From UBA4736 sp002404015 (GTDB lineage Bacteria; Chloroflexota; Dormibacteria; Dormibacterales; Dormibacteraceae), in the NCBI GenBank assembly GCA_036747295.1, contig DAIOCN010000023.1, forward strand, positions 1 through 42,920: DNA of 42,920 nt. The letters run 5' to 3'. Under the pieces are notes generated by a model. It saw only the letters and a list, made by a program, of their open reading frames with translations, ran no database searches and was not told the origin of the DNA. Of this stretch, positions 21,958 to 31,859 are shown piece after piece. Positions within the stretch are counted from its first letter, which is position 1. Each line of letters starts with the position of its first letter. Position numbers and translations under genes: made by a program.

Positions 21958-24021
21958 TCAGCTTATCGAGGTCTGCTCGAGCCTTCGCAGGGCAGCCTCG
22001 CGGAGGGCCGGGTTGGACGCCAGCTGGGGGTCGCGCTCGAGGATCCGCTCCGCCTCCTGGCGCACCTCCGAGAGCAGCTCAGGTTCCTCCAGGGCCTGCA
22101 TGGCCAGGTCGGTCATGCCGTGCTGGCGGGCCCCCATCATCTCGCCGGCGCCGCGCAGGCGCATGTCCTCGCGCGCCAACTGAAAGCCGTCATGGGTGGT
22201 CGTCAGCAGCTTCAGGCGCGCCAGGCTGGGGGGCGCCGGATCGTCGGCCAGCAGGAGGCAGTAGCTCGCCAGGGCACCCCGCCCGACCCGGCCCCGGAAC
22301 TGGTGCAGCTGGGCCAGCCCGAAGCGTTCGGCGCCTTCGACCATCATCACTGTCGCGTTGGGGATGTCCACGCCGACCTCGATGACCGGAGTGGCCACGA
22401 GGATGTCGCTCTCGCCCTCCCGGAAGGCCCGCATGACGGCGTCCTTGTCCTTCATCCGACCGTGGACCAGGGCCAGCCGGAGGTCCGGGAACACCTCCCT
22501 CTGGAGGCGCTCGAACTCGACGGTCGCGGCCTTGGCCACGAGCAGCTCCGACTCGTCGATCAGGGGGCAGATGACGAACGCCTGGCAGCCCGCGGCGACC
22601 TCCCGGCGCACGACCTCGTAGGCCTGGGCGCGCTGCTCCGGCTCAACGACCGCCGTCGCCACGGGCGTGCGTCCGGGCGGCATCTCGTCGATGGTGGAGA
22701 GCGCCATCTCGCCGTACAGGGCCAGGGCCAGGGAGCGCGGGATCGGCGTGGCCGTCATGGCCAGGAAGTGGGGCTTGGAGCGCTGCGACTTGGCGCGCAG
22801 CAGCTCCCGCTGCCGGGTCCCGAACCGGTGCTGCTCGTCCACGACCGCCAGTCCCAGGTCGGCCAGCTGGACCTCCTCCTCGATCAGGGCGTGCGTGCCC
22901 ACCAGGAGCGCGCAGTGGGCGGACGCGGCGGCGGTCATGACGCGGCGCCGCTCGGCCGCGGGCAGGCCGCTGACCAGGAGCTCCACCTTCATGTCGGCGA
23001 AGCTGCCCTCAAGGTAGTCGCGAAACTTCTGCAGGTGCTGGCGGGCGAGGATCTCGGTGGGCGCCATGACGACCGACTGCAGCCCGGCCGAGTGAGCCAT
23101 GGCGACCGCGGCCGCGGCCACTGCGGTCTTGCCGGAGCCGACGTCCCCATTGAGCAGGCGGTTCATGGGCACCTCGCGCTCCATGTCCTGGAAGGCCTCC
23201 CAGGCGGAGCGGCGCTGGGCCCGCGTCAACTCGAAGCCGAGGCCGGCCTTGAACCGCTCGATGACGTCCTGCCGGAAGGGCACCGGGGTCGCCGTCTCGG
23301 TCGCCTGCAGGCTGCGGGCCAGCAGGAAGGCGACTTGGAGCTCGAGCAGCTCAGCGAACGCCATCCGGCGCCGGGCCTCCCGCCACTCCGATTCGCTCTC
23401 CGGGCGGTGGCCCGCCCGCACGGCCTGCGCCACCGGCAGCAGGCGATGGCGCAGGCGCACGTCCTCGGGGATCAGCTCCTGGAGCCCGTCGGCCAGCGGC
23501 AGCGCCGCTTCCACCCAGCTCGCCATCCGCCGGCTCGTAAGGCCCTGGGTCAGGTGATACTTCGGCATCAGGCCGCCCACCTTCGTGGGCCCGTCCTCGT
23601 CTCCCAGGAGCTCGAGGTGAGGGCTCTGCATCTCCAGGCCGCGGCCGTACCGGGACTCCTTCAGGGTGCCGGCCAGGGCCACCCGGAGCCCAGGACGGAG
23701 CTGCCTCGCGATGTACGGCTGGTTGAACCAGACCGCTTTGAGCAGGCCGCCCGCGTCGTCCCGAACGGTTGCCTCCGTGAGCCTCATGTTCTTCCGGGGA
23801 GTCCGAATGGCCACCGAGCTGGCGACCGTGCCGACCACCGTTGCCCGGGTCCCCGCCCGGGCCTGCCCGACCAGCGCGACGTCCTCGTACGACTCCCAAT
23901 CGAAGGGGAGGTCGAGCAGGAGGTCCTGGACCGTCGCGATGCCGAGCCGCTCCAGCCGGCGGGCGTGGGTCGCCGACACGCCGGGCAGCTCAGAGACCGG
24001 GGAGGCGAGCGTCAGCGTCAC
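21958..24021 (-). CDS. recG: ATP-dependent DNA helicase RecG
   Basis: A 687-residue RecG that remodels stalled forks and branched DNA. The N-terminal wedge/OB region opens with P-V-S-E-L-P-G-V-S-A-T-H-A-R-R-L. Walker A G-D-V-G-S-G-K-T, the D-E-Q-H box and T-A-T-P-I-P-R-S-L-A follow. Motif VI is in H-Q-F-R-G-R-V-G-R-G and the wedge-closing R-G-A-G-E-M-M-G-A-R-Q-H-G is near the end. GTG 24021 (V-T-L-T-L-A-S-P) is chosen as the family-like start; a GTG at 24057 would add 12 residues and overlap the divergent gene. Divergent from the prolyl oligopeptidase with 20 bp between starts. Confidence 0.95.
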   Translation of the reverse strand: MTLTLASPVSELPGVSATHARRLERLGIATVQDLLLDLPFDWESYEDVALVGQARAGTRATVVGTVASSVAIRTPRKNMRLTEATVRDDAGGLLKAVWFNQPYIARQLRPGLRVALAGTLKESRYGRGLEMQSPHLELLGDEDGPTKVGGLMPKYHLTQGLTSRRMASWVEAALPLADGLQELIPEDVRLRHRLLPVAQAVRAGHRPESESEWREARRRMAFAELLELQVAFLLARSLQATETATPVPFRQDVIERFKAGLGFELTRAQRRSAWEAFQDMEREVPMNRLLNGDVGSGKTAVAAAAVAMAHSAGLQSVVMAPTEILARQHLQKFRDYLEGSFADMKVELLVSGLPAAERRRVMTAAASAHCALLVGTHALIEEEVQLADLGLAVVDEQHRFGTRQRELLRAKSQRSKPHFLAMTATPIPRSLALALYGEMALSTIDEMPPGRTPVATAVVEPEQRAQAYEVVRREVAAGCQAFVICPLIDESELLVAKAATVEFERLQREVFPDLRLALVHGRMKDKDAVMRAFREGESDILVATPVIEVGVDIPNATVMMVEGAERFGLAQLHQFRGRVGRGALASYCLLLADDPAPPSLARLKLLTTTHDGFQLAREDMRLRGAGEMMGARQHGMTDLAMQALEEPELLSEVRQEAERILERDPQLASNPALREAALRRLEQTSIS

Positions 24022-24027
24022 GCCGTA

Positions 24028-24033
24028 TAGGAT
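24028..24033 (+). promoter_or_regulatory. -10 box for leaderless prolyl oligopeptidase gene
   Basis: TAGGAT (within TATAGGAT), 8 nt before the GTG start. It lies in the 20-bp gap between the divergent recG and peptidase starts, so a Shine-Dalgarno leader has no room. Confidence 0.6.
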
Positions 24034-24041
24034 CGAGCATC

Positions 24042-26033
<1,992 letters not shown>

Positions 26034-26063
26034 GGCCCCGCGTCGATATCGCTCTGGGCGGAT

Positions 26064-26091
26064 TTGCCATATTGACGCTATCATTTAAAGT
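26064..26091 (+). promoter_or_regulatory. Promoter for the M23 peptidase gene
   Basis: TTGCCA (26064-26069), 16 nt, then TAAAGT (26086-26091). It is one of the few sites here with a fair -35. Transcription starting near 26098 excludes the GTG at 26094 as start and supports ATG 26127. Confidence 0.5.
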
Positions 26092-26126
26092 GGGTGTGCG
26101 ACGCCTGGCGTCGCTGCCGGCCTCCG

Positions 26127-27002
26127 ATGCCAAGACCGCTGCTCAAGCGATTCACCGCAACCACCGCTGCGCTCGTGTTGATCGCGTTCGGCGGGCTGCC
26201 GGTGGCCGCCGTCTCGATTCCGGTGCCAACGCCCCCGCCGGTCGGCCTGCCGGATCCCCACCTGCCGCCGCCCATCCTGCCCGCGCCGATACACACGGCC
26301 CCCGCCCCAGGCCCCGGCGTTCCCTCTCTGAAGGCTCCCAGCGTGCCAGGCGGCCCCCTCAGCGGCACCATCGGCCCGCCCTCCGGGAGCCCTGACTCGG
26401 CAGGCGCGCCTGGCTCGACGCCTCCCCAGCCGTACCCAGGCCCGCCAGCCGACGAACAGTCGACACTGCCGTCCGAGCCCGGCCGGAACGACCTGGAGAG
26501 CCAGCAGTGGGACCTGGCCCAGGCGGCGTACGCGCTCGACCAGGAGTTCGCCGACTCCGCGCTGCTGGCCCACGGCCTGACCGGCAGGTTCGTCTGGCCG
26601 ATCGTGTTCAGGAACCGCGCCCCCATCACCCAGCGGTTCGGCTGCAGCGATCTGGCGGGCGAGCCCTACAACGCTGCCTGCGCCTCGAAGCGCTGGCACA
26701 CGGGGATCGACCTGGGCCTGTCAAAAGGGACGCCTATCTTCGCCTCCGAGACCGGTGTGGCCTACCGTCGCCCGGGCGAGAAGGGGTACGGCAACTACGT
26801 CCTGATCAACCACGGCGACGGCTACTACACGCTCTACGCCCACCTGAGCGACTTCGCCGTCCAGGACCGGCAGATCGTCCAGAAGGGCGAGCTGATCGGG
26901 CTGGCCGGGTCGACCGGGTACTCGACCGGGCCGCACCTCCACTTCGAGATCCGGCACGAGGCCGACTACCTGGACCCATGCGCCTTCCTCATGGGTTGCT
27001 GA
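26127..27002 (+). CDS. Secreted M23 (LytM-type) metallopeptidase
   Basis: A 291-residue protein. It has an N-terminal signal peptide (K-R-F-T-A-T-T-A-A-L-V-L-I-A-F-G-G-L-P-V-A-A), a long Pro-rich region to about 125, and a C-terminal M23 domain. The zinc motifs W-H-T-G-I-D-L-G and P-H-L-H-F-E-I are intact, so it should be an active endopeptidase on peptidoglycan cross-links or other Gly-rich peptides. Four Cys (in F-G-C-S-D, N-A-A-C-A, D-P-C-A and the final M-G-C) may form disulfides. Its 3' end overlaps the convergent GNAT gene by 14 bp. Confidence 0.9.
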   Translation: MPRPLLKRFTATTAALVLIAFGGLPVAAVSIPVPTPPPVGLPDPHLPPPILPAPIHTAPAPGPGVPSLKAPSVPGGPLSGTIGPPSGSPDSAGAPGSTPPQPYPGPPADEQSTLPSEPGRNDLESQQWDLAQAAYALDQEFADSALLAHGLTGRFVWPIVFRNRAPITQRFGCSDLAGEPYNAACASKRWHTGIDLGLSKGTPIFASETGVAYRRPGEKGYGNYVLINHGDGYYTLYAHLSDFAVQDRQIVQKGELIGLAGSTGYSTGPHLHFEIRHEADYLDPCAFLMGC

Positions 27003-27534
27003 GCCCGCGATCCCCGGGCGGCAGGCGCTCCTTGACCCAGACCATTGAGCGGCCGGTCTCGGCAGGCGCCAACACCGCGTCGGGCTCGACCCGATCAAGG
27101 CGGTAACCCAGGCTGCGGGGGACGGCGGCGCTGGCCTCATTGGCCTCGTCGCAGCGGATCTCCACCCGCTCGATTCCGGGCAGCGCCAGCGCGGCCTCGG
27201 TCAGGGCGCCTGCCGCCGCCCTGGCGTACCCCTTCCGGGCGTGGCGGAGGGCGACCCAGTAGCCGATCTCGAGGACGTTCAGCCCCCGTCGCCAGTGCAG
27301 ACCGCAGCCGCCGGCGACCTCGCCGTCGCTGAACATGCCGTATAGGAAGTCGTCGCCAGGCTTGGCGATCACCTCCTCGGTCTGCTCCAGGCTTGGCCGC
27401 TCGGCCGCCCAGGGCATCCAGGGGTGGAGGTGCTCGAAGCTATCGAGAATTGCCAGGTTCAGGGCCGGCGCGTCCTCGGCCCGCCAGCGGCGGAGCAAGA
27501 TGGGGCCGGCGGCGATCTCCTCGGGCGGCGTCAC
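26989..27534 (-). CDS. GNAT acetyltransferase (RimJ/RimL type)
   Basis: A 181-residue acetyl-CoA-dependent N-acetyltransferase. The landmarks are I-L-L-R-R-W-R-A-E-D-A-P-A-L near the start, E-I-G-Y-W-V then the acetyl-CoA loop R-H-A-R-K-G-Y-A-R-A-A, and N-E-A-S-A-A-V-P-R-S-L-G-Y-R-L late. This fits enzymes that acetylate protein N-termini or small amines. GTG 27534 is preferred because TAATCT lies 7 nt upstream (leaderless) and because the longer frame to 27618 runs into repeat copy B. Confidence 0.88.
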   Translation of the reverse strand: MTPPEEIAAGPILLRRWRAEDAPALNLAILDSFEHLHPWMPWAAERPSLEQTEEVIAKPGDDFLYGMFSDGEVAGGCGLHWRRGLNVLEIGYWVALRHARKGYARAAAGALTEAALALPGIERVEIRCDEANEASAAVPRSLGYRLDRVEPDAVLAPAETGRSMVWVKERLPPGDRGLSNP

Positions 27535-27541
27535 CGGGACC

Positions 27542-27547
27542 AGATTA
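27542..27547 (-). promoter_or_regulatory. -10 box for leaderless GNAT gene
   Basis: TAATCT on the minus strand, 7 nt before GTG 27534. It sits just outside repeat copy B. Confidence 0.55.
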
Positions 27548-27549
27548 AA

Positions 27550-27690
27550 TAAAGACCAAACGCGGCAGGAAGGGTCGGCTCCGCCGGCGCGAATGAGTCG
27601 AGAAATCCAATCGCGCACCAGCGCAATAAGTAGCCAAAGAGGGAGGTAGGGTCCGGGGGAGGAACCGCCAGGTTCTTCCCCGGTCTTTAC
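27550..27690. repeat. Dispersed intergenic repeat, copy B, with inverted ends
   Basis: Lies between the divergent GNAT and Xre-RES genes. Perfect 8-bp inverted ends, TAAAGACC (about 27551-27558) and GGTCTTTA (27682-27689), bracket the element. Inside are the palindromic TCCGCCGGCG region, a 32-bp block matching copy A at 27 positions, and a strong hairpin (27653-27683) of about 11-13 pairs with tip AACC-GCCA-GGTT. No coding content. The inverted ends favour a miniature mobile element; no target duplication is obvious. The hairpin could also act as a terminator. Confidence 0.6.
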
Positions 27691-27737
27691 CTTGCATATT
27701 GCTTGCGCTTGTGGATCGCTTGCATCAGAATGACGGC

Positions 27738-28100
27738 ATGTCGCGCAGCGCAGCCGCCCCCCTGCTCGGCGAGGCGGGGGGCCTGGTCACGTTGAACCGG
27801 ATCCGGGACAGCTTCGGGCTGAGCGAGGCCGAGCTCGGCCGCCTCTTCGGGGTGTCCCGGCAGGCTGTCGACCAGTGGCGCCGGCGCGGCATCCCCGCCA
27901 CCCGGGCCGCGGACGTGGACCGGGTCGGCGAGCTGGCGGGGCTCCTCCACCGCCGCCTGCTGCCGCGCCGGCTACCCCAGGTCGTGCGCACGCCGGCCAC
28001 CGGCCTGCGCGGGCGCACCCTCCTGCAGGTCCTGGAGTCCGACGGCCCGGCGCCGATCTACGCCTACCTTTCGCGCCTCTACTCCTACGCGGGCGCTTGA
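27738..28100 (+). CDS. Xre-type antitoxin of a RES toxin-antitoxin pair
   Basis: A 120-residue protein. An N-terminal helix-turn-helix (I-R-D-S-F-G-L-S-E-A-E-L-G-R-L-F-G-V-S-R, then Q-A-V-D-Q-W) is followed by a C-terminal toxin-binding-like half resembling the Xre/MbcA/ParS antitoxin group. It should bind its own promoter and neutralise the RES protein. ATG 27738 is preferred over TTG 27699; CAGAAT 6 nt upstream could serve a leaderless message. Its TGA overlaps the toxin's TTG start (TTGA), giving a coupled antitoxin-first pair. Confidence 0.82.
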   Translation: MSRSAAAPLLGEAGGLVTLNRIRDSFGLSEAELGRLFGVSRQAVDQWRRRGIPATRAADVDRVGELAGLLHRRLLPRRLPQVVRTPATGLRGRTLLQVLESDGPAPIYAYLSRLYSYAGA

Positions 28101-28621
28101 GGCATGTCCACCGCGAGGGCGTCTACTTCCGCGTCTGCGACCCCGACTGGACGGATTGCGGCGACACGTCGCACAACCGTCGGATGGGCGGCCGCTGGAA
28201 CCCGCGCGGCCGCTTCGGCGCCCTCTACCTGAACGCCACCCGCGAGGTCGCGGCGGCCAACGCTCGCGTCAACTTCGCCGGCGAGATGCACCTCCTGCAC
28301 GACCTGCGACCGGAGTACCGGCCCGACCTCCAGAGCTTCGAGGTCCCCGCCGCTGAGTACCTGGACGCTGTGACGCCTGAGGGCGTGGCGGAGCTGGGCC
28401 TGCCCGCCGGCTACCCCGGGCGCGTCGGCTGGCGGCGCTGCCAGGCGGTTGGGCTGGCCGCCTACGAGGCCGGCGAGCCGGGCGTGGCCTGCCGCTCGGC
28501 GGCCGAGGCGGACGCGGGCGATTGGGTCGGCGAGGAACTGGCGCTGTTCGACCGCGGCGGCGCGGGGACGGGGGCCCGCCCTAGGCGCCGGCTCAAGTTC
28601 AGCCGCTGGTACCCGGAGTGA
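28097..28621 (+). CDS. RES-domain toxin
   Basis: A 174-residue RES-family protein. The N-terminal block V-Y-F-R-V-C-D-P-D-W and S-H-N-R-R-M-G-G-R-W-N-P-R-G-R-F-G-A-L-Y-L carries the conserved Arg and Tyr residues of this ADP-ribosyltransferase-like fold. Known RES toxins degrade NAD+ or ADP-ribosylate Prs. TTG 28097 overlaps the antitoxin stop and puts the conserved block at residue 9; no earlier start is needed. Whether it is active as a toxin is inferred from family and gene order. Confidence 0.82.
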   Translation: MRHVHREGVYFRVCDPDWTDCGDTSHNRRMGGRWNPRGRFGALYLNATREVAAANARVNFAGEMHLLHDLRPEYRPDLQSFEVPAAEYLDAVTPEGVAELGLPAGYPGRVGWRRCQAVGLAAYEAGEPGVACRSAAEADAGDWVGEELALFDRGGAGTGARPRRRLKFSRWYPE

Positions 28622-28669
28622 CCGTGACGCAGTAACGGAGGTGGCCCATGACGCGTTTTACCTGCAGCC

Positions 28670-29374
28670 ATGTCGTGGGGGCGCAGGGGGCTCAGAGCGG
28701 TGTTGGTCTTGCTGTCGGCGGCGGCAGCGGTGGCGCCCGGCCCGGCGTTCGCCTCGGAGCGCTGGCTGCACTCCGACCACGACGTCCTCCTGGGATACGG
28801 CTGCACCACCTTCGAGCTGGAGCCGTTCGATCCCCGCTTCGACTGCCCACCCGGCTGGCACGTCCACGAGGGCATCGACTTCGACACTCCGGTCGGCACC
28901 CCCGTCTACGCCGGCCTGCCGGGAAAGGTCGTCTCCGTCGGCGGTCCCGGCACCGACCTCAAGGATTTCGGGCCCAACTACGTGCTGCTCTGGCTCGACG
29001 AGGGCCATGACGCGATGCTCGGCCACCTCTCGGGGGCGGTTGTGGCCGCCGGCCAGCACCTGGCGGCTGGCAGCCTGGTCGGCTACACGGGTGACCTGGG
29101 TGAGACCAACGTGCCCAACCTGCACCTCGAGATCCGGCCCCACGGCGGCAGCGCGTACACCTCGGTCGACGCGGCCCCCTACCTGACGCTCAAGCACAGC
29201 GCCAGCCTGGACACTCCGCCCGACAGCCCCGTGGCGACGACGGGATCTGCCCCCATCGTAAGCCCGGCCAGCGCCCCCGCCCCCGGCCCCTGGATCCAGG
29301 TGGCGTACGCCGGGCTGGTGCTGCTGGCACTCGGTTCGCTGGTCGTAGGGGGAATCAGATACGGTCGTCGGTAG
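28670..29374 (+). CDS. Secreted, C-terminally anchored M23 metallopeptidase
   Basis: A 234-residue protein with a signal peptide (R-A-V-L-V-L-L-S-A-A-A-A-V-A-P-G-P-A-F-A) and an M23 domain containing H-V-H-E-G-I-D-F-D and N-L-H-L-E-I (the two zinc motifs). A Pro/Ala/Ser linker and a C-terminal transmembrane helix ending in R-Y-G-R-R follow. It is probably a membrane-tethered cell-wall endopeptidase. ATG 28670 is chosen for the signal peptide. A good GGAGG-ATG at 28648 exists but in another frame, so initiation is unclear. Confidence 0.85.
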   Translation: MSWGRRGLRAVLVLLSAAAAVAPGPAFASERWLHSDHDVLLGYGCTTFELEPFDPRFDCPPGWHVHEGIDFDTPVGTPVYAGLPGKVVSVGGPGTDLKDFGPNYVLLWLDEGHDAMLGHLSGAVVAAGQHLAAGSLVGYTGDLGETNVPNLHLEIRPHGGSAYTSVDAAPYLTLKHSASLDTPPDSPVATTGSAPIVSPASAPAPGPWIQVAYAGLVLLALGSLVVGGIRYGRR

Positions 29375-29376
29375 CC

Positions 29377-29382
29377 TATCCT
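29377..29382 (+). promoter_or_regulatory. -10 box for leaderless DUF1003 gene
   Basis: TATCCT, 9 nt before ATG 29392, directly after the M23 gene stop. No Shine-Dalgarno lies between. Confidence 0.5.
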
Positions 29383-29391
29383 TGGCCCCCG

Positions 29392-30291
29392 ATGAGCGAT
29401 TCCAAGTACCGGGCGCACCCTCGCCTGGTCCAGCGCAAGCAGATGAAGGCGGCGGTCGTGGCGGACGAGCACGTCGGGCTCAACGGCCGGCTGGCCGCCT
29501 GGCTGACGAAACGGGTCGGCTCGATGTGGGTCGTGTACTTCACGGTCACCTTCGTCCTGTTGTGGATGGCACTCGCCACCTGGGGTCCACTCCACCGGGC
29601 TGACCCCTATCCCTTCCCGTTCCTCCTCTTCCTGGGAAACGTGGTCCAGCTGCTGCTCGTCTTCGTGATCCTGGTGGGGCAGCAGGTGCTCGGCAGGGCG
29701 GCGGATCGGCGGGGGATGCAGACATATGAGGACGCCGAAGCGATTTTCGAAGAGGTCGCCCGGCTCCACGACCACCTGCAGGAGCAGGACGAGATCCTGT
29801 ACCAGGGCATCAACGTCGTGGAGCACAACCCGCACCCCTGGATCAAGGCCAGGAAGCTGCAGCCGCCGGCGCTGGCGAAGGACCAGCTGGTCGGCCGCAA
29901 CGGTCGGATCGCCGCCTGGATCACCCACCGGGTTGGCAGCATGTGGGCTTTCTACGTGGCCTTCATCTTCCAGTTCGGCTGGATCGGCCTGGCGCAGGCC
30001 GGTCTGATCAAGTTCGACCCCTACCCCTTTGCCTTCCTGCTCTTCATATCCAGCCTGCTCCAGCTGATCTTCATGTTCGTGATCATGGTCGGCCAGGACG
30101 TCCTCGGGCGAACCGGCGACAAGCGCTCGCAGCAAACCTTCCTGGATGCCGAGGCCATCCTGCACGAGTGCCTTAGGCTGCAGGAGCACCTCACCTCGCA
30201 AGACCGCACCATCGTCAAGATCTGTACCTACATCAAGAACCACGCCCCCCAGGACCACCCCATCCACGCGGAGCTGAGAGAAAGGTCGTGA
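29392..30291 (+). CDS. Tandem-duplicated DUF1003 membrane protein
   Basis: A 299-residue protein made of two copies of a DUF1003 unit. Each has N-G-R-x-A-A-W-x-T-x-R-V-G-S-M-W, two transmembrane helices, a D-P-Y-P-F-x-F-L-L-F loop and a Q-x-V-L-G-R tail, followed by a charged helix. DUF1003 proteins are usually a single unit of about 150-200 residues with unknown function. The fused dimer may fix the pairing of two halves. Its TGA overlaps the next gene's GTG, so it forms an operon with the COG4280-like gene. Confidence 0.85.
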   Translation: MSDSKYRAHPRLVQRKQMKAAVVADEHVGLNGRLAAWLTKRVGSMWVVYFTVTFVLLWMALATWGPLHRADPYPFPFLLFLGNVVQLLLVFVILVGQQVLGRAADRRGMQTYEDAEAIFEEVARLHDHLQEQDEILYQGINVVEHNPHPWIKARKLQPPALAKDQLVGRNGRIAAWITHRVGSMWAFYVAFIFQFGWIGLAQAGLIKFDPYPFAFLLFISSLLQLIFMFVIMVGQDVLGRTGDKRSQQTFLDAEAILHECLRLQEHLTSQDRTIVKICTYIKNHAPQDHPIHAELRERS

Positions 30292-31025
30292 GCACCCTGG
30301 CCGTCGTCGTGCTTGCCACCTTCTTCGCGTCCTGTGTCGAGGCCGTGGAGGCGGTGACCATCGTGGTCGGAGTCGGCACGACCCGAGGCTGGCGCTCGGT
30401 CTGGCTGGGCACGATCTCGGCGCTGGTGGTGCTGGTCCTGGTGGTGGTCGTCTTCGGCGTCGCCCTGGCCAATGTCCCGATCGTGCCGCTTCGGCTGGTG
30501 GTGGGCACCCTGCTGCTCATCTTCGGGCTCGGCTGGCTGCGCAAGGGGATCCGCCGGGTCGCCGTCAAGGGCCTCGCCGGCGACCAGTTCAACGAAGAAC
30601 TGGATGAGTCGGACATTCCGGCCACCGGAGTGGACTGGACCGCGTTCGTGCTGGCGTTCAAGGGAGTCCTGCTCGAGGGCATCGAGGTCGCCTTCATCGT
30701 GGTCACCTTCGGCGTGACAGCCAACCAGCTGGGGGCGGCCGCCGCCGCCGGGGTGGCCGCCGTTGTGGTCACCGCCGGGATCGGGTTCGCCGTCCATCCC
30801 GCTCTCCGCAGGATCCCGCGCAGCATGCTGATCCTCCTGGTGGGCCTGATGCTCTCCAGCTTCGGCACGTTCTGGTCGGTCGAAGGCCTGGGCATCACCT
30901 GGCCGGGCTCGGACGCCGCCATCCTCGCCCTGATCGGCTTCTACGTGATCGTGGCGGCGGCCCTGCTGGCCTCGGAGCGCGCCGCCCACCAGGCGGCTTC
31001 CGCACGCCTCGGGCCGGCCACCTAG
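30288..31025 (+). CDS. COG4280-like polytopic membrane protein
   Basis: A 245-residue hydrophobic protein with about six or seven helices and two related acidic motifs, F-F-A-S-C-V-E-A-V-E-A and F-K-G-V-L-L-E-G-I-E-V. Glutamates within membrane helices in this repeated form are typical of cation transporters or exchangers (TMEM165/GDT1- or TerC-like folds), but no transport activity is established for this family as far as I know. GTG 30288 overlaps the DUF1003 stop (GTGA), and the small membrane protein gene follows directly. Confidence 0.8.
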   Translation: MSTLAVVVLATFFASCVEAVEAVTIVVGVGTTRGWRSVWLGTISALVVLVLVVVVFGVALANVPIVPLRLVVGTLLLIFGLGWLRKGIRRVAVKGLAGDQFNEELDESDIPATGVDWTAFVLAFKGVLLEGIEVAFIVVTFGVTANQLGAAAAAGVAAVVVTAGIGFAVHPALRRIPRSMLILLVGLMLSSFGTFWSVEGLGITWPGSDAAILALIGFYVIVAAALLASERAAHQAASARLGPAT

Positions 31026-31235
31026 GTGCCCGTCGGAGCCTGGATCGCGACCTTCGGGCGCTTCTGGTACCACTTCGTGGTCGGGGACGACTGGACGATC
31101 GCCGCCACGGTCGTCGGGGGCCTGATCGTCACCTTCGCCCTGTCGCGGATGGGCTTGGCTGCCTGGTGGCTCATGCCCGCTGCGGCTATCCTGAGCCTGG
31201 CCCTGAGCCTGTGGCGGGCCCGACGAACGGCCTAG
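31026..31235 (+). CDS. Small two-helix membrane protein
   Basis: A 69-residue protein starting at GTG 31026, immediately after the stop of the COG4280-like gene. It has a W-Y-H-F-V-V-G-D-D-W segment and two hydrophobic helices, ending in S-L-W-R-A-R-R. Similar small proteins follow COG4280-like genes in related genomes as I recall, so it is probably a partner subunit. Its stop overlaps the convergent MMPL fragment. Confidence 0.7.
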   Translation: MPVGAWIATFGRFWYHFVVGDDWTIAATVVGGLIVTFALSRMGLAAWWLMPAAAILSLALSLWRARRTA

Positions 31236-31858
31236 CCTCGGAGCCAGGCCCTCGCCGCGGGCGGCAGCAGGATGAGCACGGCGGCAGTCGCCAGCAGCAG
31301 GTCGGCGGCGCTCCAGATGCCGAAGTCGCGGACCATGGGCACCGGGCTGACGGCCAGCACCCCGAACCCGATCGCCAGCGCGAGCGCGGAAGCGACGATC
31401 GCGGGACCCACCCGCCGCGAGGCGAGGGCTGACGCCTCCAGGGCGGCGAGGCCCTGGGCCAGCTCGCGGCGGTAGCGCGCCAGCCAGAGCACGCTGAACT
31501 CGGTGGCGAAGGCGACCACGACGCCCGCCAGCAAGACCGTGATGGGGCTGGAGCGGGCGCCCGACAGGAACAGGAGCCCCGTCGCCCAGCCGGCCGCCAC
31601 CACAGCCGGCAGAACGGCCAGGAGCGCCGGCCGGGCGCGGCGATAGGCGACCAGCAGCACCCCCAGCACCAGGACCAGGGCCAGGACGTTCAGGACGACC
31701 TGGTCCTGGCGCATGCGGCCCAGGGCCTGGGCGGCCAGCACCGCCAGCCCGGCCGGGTAAGCTCGGTAGCCGGCCGGCGGCGAGGCGGCTGCCTTGTCCA
31801 GCCCCGAGACCAGCCTCTGGTCCTCCTCCACCGACGTCAGTCGGCTGATGCCGAACAC
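31232..31858 (-). pseudogene. C-terminal fragment of an MMPL/RND-type transporter
   Basis: About 208 residues with five transmembrane helices, matching the last part of MMPL-family transporters: a soluble-domain end, then D-Q-V-V-L-N-V-L-A-L-V-L-V-L-G-V-L-L, S-S-P-I-T-V-L-L and F-A-T-E-F-S-V-L-W-L-A-R-Y-R-R-E. A full protein would have 11-12 helices and about 700 or more residues. The homology stops abruptly near 31858, where an opposite-strand gene remnant begins. The GTG at 31858 is therefore probably not a real start. Confidence 0.75.
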
Positions 31859-31859
31859 G

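Noticed and set aside
28648..29010. GGAGG followed by ATG 28648 in a different frame from the M23 gene.
   Set aside because: The 120-aa product has no sensible composition, while the overlapping frame encodes a clear signal peptide and M23 domain. The Shine-Dalgarno may be chance or part of a short leader frame.
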